Source: Puccinellia tenuiflora (Eukaryota; Streptophyta; Magnoliopsida; Poales; Poaceae). Taken from it: a stretch of DNA of 64,000 nucleotides. The position numbers and the translations under genes were made by a program. Position 1 is the stretch's first letter; each line of letters opens with the position of its first letter. Positions 32,665 to 44,134 of this stretch are shown piece by piece. Below the pieces are notes generated by a model. The model ran no database searches. It saw only the letters and a list, made by a program, of their open reading frames with translations, and had not been told where the DNA came from. The stretch is from positions 58,611-122,610 of the forward strand of contig QRDG01000824.1 in assembly GCA_012064385.1 (NCBI GenBank). The letters are read 5' to 3'.

Positions 32665-34530
32665 ATGTCTTCCGCTGCACCTTCATCGACCGCCGCTGCC
32701 ACCGCCGCGGCATCCGCCGCCTCGGCCACCTCCATGGCGCCGGCCGTAGCTGCTCTTCCTCCTACCCTGCTTCGACTCCTTAATGGTGGCACCGCCCCCG
32801 GCACCGCGAACCTCGGCCTCGTCTCCACGTTGAGCGCCGGCGCGATGTTCTCGGGGCAGATCGCGCCGCCGTCGGGCTTCCTGCCGCAGCCTCTGTCCTC
32901 AGCTGTGGCGTCCCCGTCGGCTGCGATGCCGTCTGCTGCTGCCACGCTCGCGGCGTCCGCGTCCGTCGCCGTCCCATCTGCTGCGCCGTCCATGGACGCG
33001 CCATACTGGCACGGGGTCTACACCACCACACCCGTGCCCCATCCGGCGTTTCCTGCACCGGCCCAGCCTCCAACCGCGCCCTCGTATCAGATGCTTATGG
33101 GCGCGCGGTCACCCATGGCCCCGCCCTCCTACGCGCCAACGCCGTCGTTCGCGCTGGCGCCGTACCAGGCACCCCCGGCTGCCCCCTATCCGGGGCTCTA
33201 CGGTGTGCCGACCCCGGCGCCCGCGCCCTATGTCGCGCCCGTGCCGCCTCCACCGGCTCATGTCGAGACTGCCCCGGCTGCTCCTTCCCCGGGTGGTCCG
33301 CCGCCGACGTTCTACTTCGCCCACCTCATCCCGGTGAAGTTGACGACGGATAACTATCTGTCGTGGCGAGCTCAAGTGATGCCTCTTCTTCGTAGCCGCT
33401 ACCTCGATGGCTTCGTCGACGGCACACTACCGTGTCCTCCGCCCTCTCATCCGGCTTATCATGCCTGGGTGGCGCAGGACCAGGCCATACTCTCGGCCAT
33501 ACAGTCGTCTCTTACCGAGGGTGTCGCCTCGCTTGTGATCTTCGCCGTCACCTCCCGTGACGCCTGGGCTGCTCTTGAGACCAGTTTCTCCTCCCAGTCT
33601 ACGGCACGGGCACATGCTATACGCACTCAGCTCGGCGAGGAAAAACTCCTTGATCTTACCATCACCGAGTACTTCAACAAGATCACCGGCCTGGCGGACA
33701 CACTCGCCTCTATCGGTCAGCCTCTTCGTCCCGAGGAGTTCACCTCGTACATCGTCAATGGCCTCGACGGCGAGTATGACTCTCTTGTGGAGAACATCAA
33801 CGGCCGTGACAGTCCGATTCCGCCGCGCGAGCTCTATGCTCGTCTCCTTGCGTCGGAACAGCGCTACAAGGCGCGTCGCTCGAGCCCCAGCTTCTCCTCT
33901 GCCAACGCGGCGTTCCGTGGGGGTGGCAAGTCCCACAAGCCAGCCGCTGGTGCTGACGGTGCTGGCAAGCTGGCGCCTGCTGGCTCCTCCTCTCCGCGCC
34001 CCAACATCATCACCACGGGTGGACGACCCCGGGCCTGCTGTGGTGGCTGCAGTTTACAGCAGCCATGCCAGCTGTGTGGTATTGATGGCCACATAGCCTC
34101 CTGCTGTCACCGTCGCTTCAAGCAAGACTTCATGGGCATCGGCAACAATGGCAAGGGCAATGAGAAGCAGGCTGCTAATGCGACCCAGGAGTCCTACATG
34201 GGCTACACGCCGTCCTACTCCATCGACCCCACATGGACCATGGACACTGGAGCTACCACTCACCTCACCAATGAGATGGGCAAGCTCTCGTCTCAGGAGC
34301 CTTACCGCGGGCATGACCAAGTCCGCACCACCAATGGAGCAGGTATGCACATCTCACATATTGGTCAGGCATCTCTTCTTACTCACACCTCAAAAAATTG
34401 CATCTTCTTAATGTCCTTCGTGTCCCCTCCCTTGCACGTAATCTATTGTCCGTTCCACAGCTTACTCGTGACAATAATGTCTTTGCTGAATTTCACCGCT
34501 TCCACTTTTTTTATTAAGGATCGGGACACT
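32665..34530 (+). CDS. copia gag with protease remnant
   Basis: The ORF starts at the ATG at 32665 and stays open to 34683, into the 3' LTR; the real gag-protease part ends near 34400. The first 220 residues are Ala/Pro-rich. The gag core follows (KLTTDNYLSWRAQVMPLLRSR, AWVAQDQAILSAIQSS), as in the Retrofit/Ale-like copia group (group from memory). A zinc knuckle CQLCGIDGHIASCC lies near residue 475, and the protease start WTMDTGATTHLT near residue 525. Then the sequence jumps to unrelated residues, marking the deletion. Gag is intact, so the copy could act in trans with a helper (inference). Confidence 0.8.
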
Positions 34531-34550
34531 CGGGACGTTCTGCTCCACAG

Positions 34551-34671
34551 GTTACATAGGCTTTTGTACAACGTATTGTATCTTGTATTGTACATCTATA
34601 CACATATATATATGAGAACCAACCCCACGTTACGGGTGTTGAGCAATTTCCCACATACGCATTGTTTCACA
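34551..34671 (+). repeat. 3' LTR of the small copia element
   Basis: Matches 32520-32638 with few differences. Its start is blurred by divergence or by the internal deletion. Confidence 0.85.
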
Positions 34672-34676
34672 GGTCG

Positions 34677-35140
34677 CAAATAATATGACGGTTTTGCTAA
34701 TTTTTAGTCGAATAGACAATTAACTTAGTGCTTAGTCAAGTTTTAAAACCGTCGGATTCGTGTACTATTAGGTGTAGATTTACTTGCAACTGTTTGATCT
34801 GCTTTATAGTTCGTACTTATTATGAGTTGCAACATGAATTGCAACTAAGATTCGATGACACTCAGAATTAGCCACACATTATGATACGGCGAGTTGGTGG
34901 CATTCGCAGGATCTTGTCAGTGAGTACTACAGCTAGGATAGCAAGCTCATGTGTCAAGCACCGAATGTGTCAAGCACCGAAGGCCAGTGCTTCTTGCAAT
35001 CTGCAAATACAAGCGTGCCGTTCCTCCGATCACGCGTCGGCGCAAGATAAATATTGCCGGAATTATTCAAGTCCGTGTATTAGACTATGAAAAATCAGGA
35101 TCACTGGTCGCTAGTGCCCAGTCCCCAGTTAGCATGAACA
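34677..35140. other. intergenic
   Basis: AT-rich flank and 3' region of the phosphatase gene; nothing recognised. Confidence 0.5.
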
Positions 35141-36667
35141 TCAGCCTTGCTTATCAGCAGCTGCAGGGTCCAGCTCTTGAAGCATGGCCAGCAGCTTTGG
35201 GTCCCTGAAATCTCCGATCAGCAAGCTCGCTCCCGCGTCCCTCAGCACCTTCTCCGGGTTCCCGGTGGTCAGGCCCACCACGGCTACGCCGGCGGCGACG
35301 CCGGCCCGGACCCCCGACGAAGAGTCCTGACAACCCCAGCAACAAGAACATCACAATCGACTTGAAAAACTCGAGTACATTCATCATTGTGAATTTGTGA
35401 CCTGTGGTCGATAGGATTAGATGAACAATGGATCTTGATTACCTCGAATATGAACGTGTGATCGGGCGATGCGCCGATGTGCTCGAGGGCCTTGAGGTAC
35501 GGGTCCGGGGCTGGCTTGGCTTTCTCGCACTCGCTCCCGATGACGAGCACCGGGAAGAAGCTGGTGAGCCCCAGGAGGGACAGCATAAACTCAGCGTTCG
35601 CTCTCGGCGCGTTTGTCACCGCCGCGCGCTTCAGGTTGCGGCCTTCGATCCATGTGCGTAGATCCTGCAGGCCGTCTAGTCCCTTGAGCTGTCCTGCCGC
35701 CAACCTGCACAGTTTCTAAGCTTGAGGTTTTTCACGAAGAATCAAAGCGACAGCAAGAACAACAAATGCGAATTCGGGGGAATTGTGCTAAATTTTGCCT
35801 GCTCTGTGTCTGTACCCAATCGGTGTTACATCTGAAACAGAATCATTCAGAGTGATCGATGCTCATTATTCACTAAATTCTACGGAGTAAGACATTCCAT
35901 ATATACAAGTCTCGGTATTAAATCGGCGACAGTGTCCGTGGTTTGTACTAAATCGTGGTACAGTACGAAGGTGGGGGTAAGATTTGATTACTTTCTGAAG
36001 AGTGCTTCCTTCTGATCCATGAACTCCATGGCCTTGGCGTGGTCGAGCTCCGGGAAAAGCTGGCCGGCGAGGGCGTCGTTGTGCCATCCGCTGATGTTGG
36101 CGCTGTAGAACTCCTCGGTGATGGGGACTCCGTCGTTGAAACCAACCTGCAGGTAGATTCAGATTCAGAGACCGGGCCAAATTAATCCCGACCAGAGCTG
36201 AGGTCACAGGGTACAGACAGAGGAGAAGCAAGCAAAGCAAGAGCACACGCACCTGCTGCAGCAGCTCGCGGAAGGCGAGGAAGTGGAAGGGATCCGAGTC
36301 GCAGAGGGTGCCGTCGATGTCGAACAGGATCGCCTCCAGCGGCGCCAGCTTCCTCAGATCCCTGCTCTCACGCGGGTTCAGGGTTTCAGACAGGGGTGTG
36401 GGACGGCCAGTGTTAACGCAAGCAAAACAGAGAACAGGCAAAAGCATCGTTCGTCCAAGGAAACGGAAAGGGGATCGATGTGAAAGCTGACCTGTCGTCG
36501 CCGGCGGCCGACATGTCCGCTGCTACGGCGACCCTCCTCCGGTGGGCGCGCGCGGCGTGGTTCCTGTATCTGCCGATGCGCGGTGAGAATGGTAGTAGTG
36601 AGTCGAGAGGAGAAGAGGCGAGAGGAGCAGAGACGTGTGGCTGCGAGCCGTGCGCGGAGGCGTACAT
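35141..36667 (-). CDS. HAD-superfamily phosphatase, SGPP type
   Basis: Five exons: 36667-36492, 36361-36253, 36146-35992, 35704-35443, 35326-35141, with GT-AG borders and matching phases, giving 295 residues. HAD motif I is FDIDGTLCD (Asp73, Asp75), motif II VTNAP, motif III the Lys in EKAKPAPDPYLKA, motif IV EDSSSG. The order and spacing match Arabidopsis SGPP, a small sugar/glycerol-phosphate phosphatase. The first 50 residues are Ser/Arg/Ala-rich with no acids and look like a plastid transit peptide; a second Met at residue 52 could give a cytosolic form. Intact by every motif checked. Confidence 0.92.
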
Positions 36668-36966
36668 GGAGAGCTCGTGCCCTGATGCTTCCTTGTTGCA
36701 ACGGACGGATGGTCGTCGGCAGCTTCCTCCTCTCTGCTGCCGTCAGGATTCTATTTTCCGAGAACACGATGCCTAGTGGCTTGTGGCAGCATCTGGCATC
36801 CAATCGCGCAGCAGTGTACTGCAAGGTATATGCTCCTCGCCTCTTGGAATAATCCTGCACTTTTTTTTTAAGGACTATGTATAAGGTGCCCTACATTTGA
36901 TAAATCCGTAGGACGTTAGGATAATTTATATTTTAATTACCGACCGACACTCACACGCGACTTTTC
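36668..36966. other. upstream region of the phosphatase gene
   Basis: Presumed promoter and 5' UTR. No clear TATA box seen. Confidence 0.4.
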
Positions 36967-38035
36967 TTTCCATGCATGTACTAAATGACGAAATTGATGA
37001 TGTCATGTTGCATTTAATGCGAAATCCGAAAATTTAAAATATTTTATAGCTCAAACCGTTTATCTGATCTATGATCCGTCTTCACCGTCAGACTAGTCGC
37101 GTCGAGATCTTTAAAACTAGATCCTATGTTGATATGTTCCAACGATATTTTTTTACCTGAAATTACCAACCACTAACACATAAGTTACCATGCTGTAATA
37201 TGTAATTTACCACCCTACACTATACAACGGATGGTAACTCCATCGATCTAGAATGGGTAACTCTATCGGCTTAGGACGGGTAACTTTATCACTACTAGAT
37301 GGTAACTCTATTAGTTTACCGTGGGTAACCTCATAAATTTTGAGTCGGTAAGTATAGAGTGGGTAACCAGTCCAGGATGGTAACTTTATCAGTCTTGGAT
37401 GGGTAACTCTATCACTATTGGGTGGGTAACTCTAACAGTTTAGGGTGGGTAACTCCATCACTACTGAGTGTTAACTCCATCAATACCGGGTGGTAACTTA
37501 TGTATTAAAACCTGGTAACTTATGTATTAAAGATTGGTAACTTATTTGTTATGGGGTTGGTAACTTTTGGGTCAGAAAAAATGTCACCGAAACATATGAA
37601 TATGGGATCTAGTTTCGAAAATCTCACCGCAACTAGTCAAACGGTGAAAACGGATTCTAAATCAGATAAACGGTTTGATCTATAAAACATTTTTAATTTT
37701 CAAATTTCGTATTTATTGCGGATGGCGTCAACAGTTTTGTCTTTTTCTGCATACATGCTAAATAGTCTCCACAGAGACTTTCTTGGGTTGGTAACTTATG
37801 TATTAAGGGATGGTAAATTACGTGTTATGAGGTTGGTAACTTTTGGGCCCGAATTTTTTTTCATCGAAATATATCAACATGGAATCTAGTTTTGAAGATC
37901 TCAACACGACGAGTCTAACGGTAAAAACAGAACGTAAAACGGATACACGGTTTGAGCTACAAAAGTTTTTAAATTTTCGTATTTAGCATTTAATGCGGAT
38001 GACACCATTAATTTTGTCTTTTCCAAACACTCAAA
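36967..38035. repeat. foldback repeat with GGTAACT iterations
   Basis: The left arm (about 37000-37195) is the inverted match, about 80% by eye, of 37540-37730. A second right-arm copy follows at 37785-38020. Shared marks are gcatttaatgcg, aaaccgtttatctgat and gatctagttt. The loop (37195-37540) holds about 16 copies of ggtaact(c/t)tat. No TSD or transposase was identified. Confidence 0.75.
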
Positions 38036-38269
38036 CGGGAGCAACTTGCATTGAATTTGTTTGCATGAATCTTAACCGTATATTCGCTTATCTACGGTCC
38101 ATATTGCGTCTACAGATTTGCCAATTTCAGGACGCCCTACGAATAGATTTTCTGTTTTTTTTTATTCAGTCCATGGAAATGTAATGCGTGAACCTCAAAT
38201 TTCCAAAGACCCGTTTTTTAGGGAATTATGTGCCCTGTAATAGTGCGTAGACTTTAAAAAAAAATTGTA

Positions 38270-38937
38270 CTCCCTCTGTTTCTTTTTAGTCTGCGTATAA
38301 CTTTCTACCGTTTTTTCCTATTTAGTCTCTGTATGTACTAGCATGGCTGACCAATTCTTTCCAAAATTACCCCTTGCTTCACCTTCCCGTAATTACTTAA
38401 TCTCGTTTTCCGTGAGCTGGCAGCCGTGCAGGGAGAGTTACGCATGCATGCCTAGGAAGGGAGAGATATGCATGCAGCATGCAGCATGCACAGGGCGCAA
38501 TATTTGAGGGGAGAGCTGGGCCAATCGTTTTCATTCACTAAATAACTACTCCCTCCGTCCTGGTATCCAGGGCATAATTTTTGAATATCTTGGCCCAAGG
38601 CAAAACGTGATTGGTGTTGATTCTCTTTCCCTCTCACAATGCATGCAGAAGTTAAACCAATAGGTGTTCACGGTGCATGCAGAATTAAACATGATTGGTT
38701 TGGGAAGAGAAAACAGAGTCTAATTAAACATGCATTTAATGTAAATTGTGCCTAGGAGGGGATGAGTTATGGGACAACAAGGATTTCGAATTATGCCCTG
38801 GATACCGGGACGGAGGGAGTACTCAAAATTTCCACCGAAACAAACAAGGGGTAAAACTGTCCTATTTTCACAGAGAAATCACCTCCTTGGTATGCGGGCT
38901 GGAGCTTACACGCAGACTAAAAAGAACCGGGGGGGAG
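38270..38937. mobile_element. Stowaway/Mariner-type MITE, outer
   Basis: TIRs ctccctctgtttctttttag and its partner ending ccgggggggag, TA duplications at 38268-38269 and 38938-38939. Contains another MITE at 38549-38819. Confidence 0.85.
38549..38819. mobile_element. Stowaway MITE nested in a MITE, 271 bp
   Basis: TIRs ctccctccgtcctggtatcc and ggataccgggacggagggag, TA duplications at 38547-38548 and 38820-38821. Confidence 0.92.
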
Positions 38938-38994
38938 TAATGTACAGAGATACTATTATGCATTCGGCTTCTATGAGAGTAAAATAAAGGATTC

Positions 38995-41292
38995 TGAAAG
39001 GACAAGGATGTCGCCTAGAAGCTGGTGAATAGGCGATTTAAAACTTTTACGGTTTAAGGCTTGATAATTGCGGAATAAAACTAGGTGTTTAAATTAATAA
39101 GGCAACAACCTAAATATACTAGGTTCACCTATGTGCACCAACAACTTATGCTAAGGAAGATAACAACAAGGTGATAGCAAGATATAAAACTTCAAGCACG
39201 AAGGCTATCACAATGTAAATTGCATAAGTAAAGAGCTCGGGTATAGAAATAACCGAGGCACGCGGAGACGAGGATGTATTCCCGAGTTCCTCCTTGTTAA
39301 GGGGGTACGTCTCGTTGGAGGGGTGTGAGCTCGCCACAAAGGCCTACTCAAGACGCCACAAAAGGACTCACCCTATTCTCTGATGAGACTCACCCCAAGG
39401 GTTAAGTTCACCTTCCACTATCGGAATCCTTCAAGGCGAAATCCGGAGCCTTTACAACAATCTTGGGGCACACACCCACAACTCAATCGGGGGCTCCCAA
39501 ACTTGCCCGAAGCTTCACAACTCGAAGTCTTTGCGACACCACCAACCGTCTAGGGTACACAATGCACCCAAGAGGCACAAGCTCTTTGGGAACACAATGC
39601 ACCCAAGAGTAACAAGCTTCTCAAACTTCAACTTCCACGAATCTTCGTGGAGAGCACAAACCGATGCACCAAATGCAATGGCAAGAGCACAAGTGCTCAA
39701 ATCCTTCACTCTGAAATTCCAACAAAGCAACAAATGCTTATGGGGGAATAAGAGAGGAAGAACAAAGAGGAGAACCACAAAAGAACTCCAAGAACTAGAT
39801 CCACTAGGTTCCCCTCACTTAGAGGAGAGATTGATTGGTGGAAATGTAGATCTAGGTCTCCTCTCTTGTTTCCCTAAAGATGGGCAAGAATCATTGGAGG
39901 GATTGAGAGAGGGCAAGGTTTTCCAAGGTCAACAATGGTGGGAGAGAGAGAGAAATTCGTGCTGCAGAAAAACCTTTAGTCACTTGGAGAAGAAGGGGGG
40001 CCTTTTATAGGTCCCCACAAAAACTAGCCGTTGGAGCCTACCCAGACCGAAGACTTCGGCCTTGGCCGTAGATTCCGGCCTGGCTCCGGGCTCCTTCCGG
40101 ACAGGGCACCAGAGGCGCCCCACACTTTGGGTCATCGGGGCAGACCGGAGATTCCGGTCCAGAGAGGCCGGAGACTCCGGCCTGGCCGGAGACTCTGGAC
40201 AAACTCCGGTGTTCCTCCGGACCCCTATCCAAAGCCACACCACGCCTTGGCAAAAGAGCAGGGAAAAACTTGAGACCGGAGATTTCGGGTCCTGTGGACC
40301 GGAGACTCCGACTGACAGGAGACTCCGGACTATCTCCGGTGTACCTTCGGACCCCTATCCAGAGCTGCATCACAAGGTCACTTGGCAGCGAAAAACAATG
40401 GACCAGAGAGTCCAGGTCCTTTGGGCTGGAGACTCCGGACCATCTCCGGTGTTCTTCCGGGCCAGATTCAAACAGTAAAACCTGAACTACCATAACTTTT
40501 GCAAATGAAGTCCGAATCGAGTGAATCCAATTTTGTTAGAAAGAGGATGACAAATGCTACCCTATAAAAAGTGAAAATATTGAAACCAAGCAAGGCAGAT
40601 TTTTCTAATAAATGGAAGAGTGAAACCTTCTACATGGAAGAACCGACAAAATCTCCAAAACCGAAAACGCAATAGAAGACGCAAACGAAATCCTTTTCGG
40701 TGAACTTGGCCTTGTCATGACAAGCACGACAAGCATGAAGACCACACCACGATAAGAGCAAAATAAGATCCAATAAAGATGATTGCAAGGATGCAAAGGT
40801 TTGAGCTCTCCATGAACGATACGATCAAGATACTCGGTCGAGACTCGAGAGCCCCTCTTGATAGTACGGTTAACTATCCTATAATCAGGTCTCTCACTAA
40901 CATCATGAGACCGGTAAAATAGAAACCCTACCAAGATCATACCTTTGCCTTGCGCATAATCCACTTGAGCTAGATGATGACGATCTTTGCCTTCTCAAGT
41001 TAGACCACCTTTCTGGATTGCGCTCCGCTTGGTGAAGACTCGCTAATAGATTCCCCATACACCAATATGGGAGAGGCACTCTTAGGCATATCTTCACTTG
41101 GACTTGAGTGTTGATCAACCCACACTTAGCCTTGATCAACATATAATCTTCTTCCCTTAGCCTTGACTCCAACATATGGAGATCAAGCAATGCATATGGA
41201 CACACCTATAAGAATAGCTCAATACAAACATTAGCCCGTAGAGATTGTCATTAATTACCAAAACCACACATGGGGGCAACCATGCTCTTTCA
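38995..41292 (-). repeat. 3' LTR of the outer element, 2.3 kb
   Basis: Complete LTR. Includes diverged tandem units around gactccgg...ccggtgttcctccgg at about 40040-40460. The last 359 bp on the plus strand (40934-41292) match 60820-61178. Confidence 0.88.
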
Positions 41293-41808
41293 ATCTCCCC
41301 CGTTTTGGTAATTGATAACAATCCCTTTTAAGAGGGTTTATATAATCAATAGAGCAACCTTGCAAGACAAGCAAGCAAGGATGCAAGAGCATTAAAGGCA
41401 AATGCTTAAGAACTGAACAAAAACATCAAACCAAATTCACTTAAACCCTCTAAACTTCTCCCCCATTGGCATCGATTGCCGAAATGGGAGGAAAAATTTA
41501 GAAGGCCAATATAATATGAGTTCCTCAAAACATGTTTGCATTTATACAGATATGAGTGAAATCAAATGCACATATCCAATGATGAATAGTTAGAGGAAAT
41601 CAAACTATATTATGGACCCAAAGATTGCAAAAAGAAGAAGTCATTCTAAACATCTCCACAAAGGAGATAGGTAACCAAAAGATCCAAAACAAGAGTTCTA
41701 AATAAAAATGGAGAACCTCCCCAAGGTTCATGCACTATTGAGGAGTGTACAAATATGGAATCCTCACTCCCCCAAAATCATTTAGAACACGCAACAAGTG
41801 CAAGTGTG
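41293..41808 (-). other. 3' internal remnant of the outer element
   Basis: Non-coding, with two acggggg/ctcccccatt polypurine-like stretches. No gene. Confidence 0.6.
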
Positions 41809-42132
41809 TGATACGTGTCAAATGTATCTATAATTTTTTATTGATCCATGCTAGTTTTGTGATGTTGTCACATGTTTTTATTATCATATTAATCATTTTT
41901 ATGCATTTTGTCGGACTAACCTATTGACAAGATGCCCAGTGCAAGTTTCCTGTTTTTGCTGTTTTTGTATTTCAGAAAATCCACCACAGGAAATATCGTC
42001 GGATTGAGCTCAAAATTTACGGAGATTTTTTATGCGACGAAAGACACCAGAAGACCAAAGGGCAGCCCTACGGGCCACCCACAGGGCAGGGACGGCCTCC
42101 TGCCCCCCCCCTTGGCCCGTGGGTGGGACCCG
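41809..42132 (+). mobile_element. truncated gypsy LTR start
   Basis: Begins TGATACGTGTCAAATGTATC, the start form of a common Triticeae gypsy LTR, and stops abruptly in a GC-rich stretch where Tat-type integrase coding sequence begins. Its own 3' part is missing. Confidence 0.7.
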
Positions 42133-43244
42133 CCCCTGCAAGAGATTCATGCAGGAGACTATGGCCATCATGCATCAACAAGGTCCTTGGTGTCCAAAGC
42201 TTTCAGACACGGTTTCTTCTGGTTAACAGCACACTTGGATGCAGAAAAGATAGTTAGAGTTTGTGATGGTTGCCAGAGGTATGCCAGACAAGATCATGTG
42301 CCAGTCGAGGAGCTCAGAACCATACCAATAACTTGGCCGTTCGCAGTTTGGGGGCTTGACATGGTGGGTCCTTTTTCAAAGTCGCCCTGCCACAAAACTC
42401 ACCTGCTAGTTGCAGTTGACAAGTTCACCAAGTGGGTTGAAGTTGAACCCGTGACCGAGTCGATGCAGCATCAGCTGTCAGGTTCATCAAAAAGATAGCT
42501 ACACGATTAGGATATCCACATAGCATTATCACAGACAACGGAACCAATCTGTCAGTTGGAGAGATGGCCAAGTTCTGTGGAGAAAACAACATCCGGCTTG
42601 ATCTAGCCTCAGTGGCACACCCACAGTCAAATGGACAAGCTGAACGTACAAATCAGGAGTTGCTCAGAGGGATTAAGCCCAGATTGAGAGTCCCCCTGTT
42701 ACGAGCTGCCGGGTGTTGGGTTGAGGAGTTGTCAACAGTACTCTGGAGGATACGGACGACTCCTAACAGATCCACCGGCTTCACGTCGTTCTTCATGGTC
42801 TATGGAGCAGAAGCAGTCCTGCCCAGCGATTTACTTCATGATTCACCACGAGTCGCCAATCATGTCGAGACAGACAACGAGCTCGCTCGCCAGGACTCGG
42901 TGGATGCATTTGAAGAGGCAAGGGAGTTAGCCCTTGAGAGATCTGCAGATTATCAGCAGGACTTGCGGCGATATCATGCACGCAGAATCAGAAGCCGGAC
43001 TTTCCAAGAAGGAGACTTAGTGCTTCGCCTAGTCCAAAATAACGAAGGGATGCACAAGTTAACTCCTCCATGGGAAGGACCGTTTGTTATCAGCAAAAAC
43101 TTGCACAACGGGTCGTACTATCTAATGGATGTGCGGGAGCCGGCAAGTGAAAGCAAAGGAGCTGACACGGCTCATACACTAGACCCCTATGCAGAGGCAA
43201 AGAGGCACTGGAACATAGCTCAGTTGCGTCCATACTATAGTTAA
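42133..43244 (+). pseudogene. Tat-type gypsy integrase, N-truncated, frameshifted
   Basis: Starts in the middle of pol (LQEIHAGDYGHHAS), then the integrase zinc-binding half (VCDGCQRYARQ) and catalytic core (WPFAVWGLDMVGPF; after a frameshift near 42465-42475, SIITDNGTNL, then HPQSNGQAERTNQEL). The C-terminal part (RTFQEGDLVLRL, WEGPFVI) runs to the stop at 43244. RT, RNase H, protease and gag are lost. Confidence 0.9.
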
Positions 43245-44130
43245 TCCTTGTAAGCAAGATTTGCCAGTTACTAACGAGCCCAGTGAGCTCTGCAACATTG
43301 TATTATGGTTATTATGATCAAAGGAAATAAAGCCAACTACTTCTGAATTTGAAATCCTTTGTCGAGACACTAAATATGTGCGCTTTATTTTTATCATGTG
43401 GTCCTTGGGGGCTTGTCTTTCATAAAAAACTTCAAGATTCAGACTCATGGAGCCGGCTTAAAAGCCAACTCCTCCCTGATTTTAGCTGGTAAGTTAGATG
43501 TAACTCGCAAATTTTGACTAAAGGCTACAGGCATGACTCGTCCCGAAATCCTATGAAGCCTAAAAAGGACTTAGGAGGATGCAGGCTTGTCAGAAGAAAC
43601 TGTTAGCAAAGGTCACGCGGAACCTACTTATTCATCAGTATAAATTCAGAAGGATTATAAGAACCAAAACAAATTGTATAAAGGAGACATTAACATGTTT
43701 ACCGCATAAAACAAGTCATCCAGATGCATAGCACCAAAAGAATAAAGTTTTACAGCCAAGAACCCAAGCAAGTAGCACAAGTCATTCAAAAGTCATTTAA
43801 TGGATGGTCCTTCTCGGCAGGAGCATCTTCCCTTGTGCAGGATCCTTGCCAGCAGCATTGGCCGCAGCACCTTGGGCAGAACTCTCCGGGTTGGACGAGT
43901 CCTTCACCACTTGAGCAGATTCTTCCTGAGGCTGGGAGTTGCCATCATCCCCTGGACGAATTCTTGCAGGAGTCGGAGCGGCAGGAGTTTACAGTGAAGG
44001 ACCAGTCGAAGTAGATGCGCCAGCATTTCCTTGAGAAGGACGCCCAAAGTCCACAACCGTGGGGGTAACTGGAGTCGTCCTCTTGTTGTTTGCATCGTAA
44101 TGGCAGACAAAGACATCCAGATGCATTTTC
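43245..44130. other. 3' untranslated part of the Tat element
   Basis: No sense gene. Tat-lineage elements usually have a long region between integrase and 3' LTR; here it holds the antisense gene that follows. Confidence 0.6.
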
Positions 44131-44134
44131 GCAG

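Larger units (their letters stand above)
32506..34671 (+). mobile_element. internally deleted copia element, 2.2 kb
   Basis: Target duplication GGTCG at 32501-32505 and 34672-34676. A short 5' LTR (32506-32638, 133 bp, TGTTAG...TTTCACA) is followed by the PBS tggtatcag at 32639 and gag at 32665. The 3' LTR match begins around 34551 and ends at 34671. Everything from mid-protease through integrase, RT and RNase H is missing. Confidence 0.92.

Noticed and set aside
33109..34411. Long ORFs on both strands within the small copia element
   Set aside because: Shadows of the GC-rich gag gene in other frames.
39531..40493. ORFs of 138-159 codons in the outer LTR
   Set aside because: LTR sequence with diverged tandem repeats; no domain, and overlapping frames on both strands.
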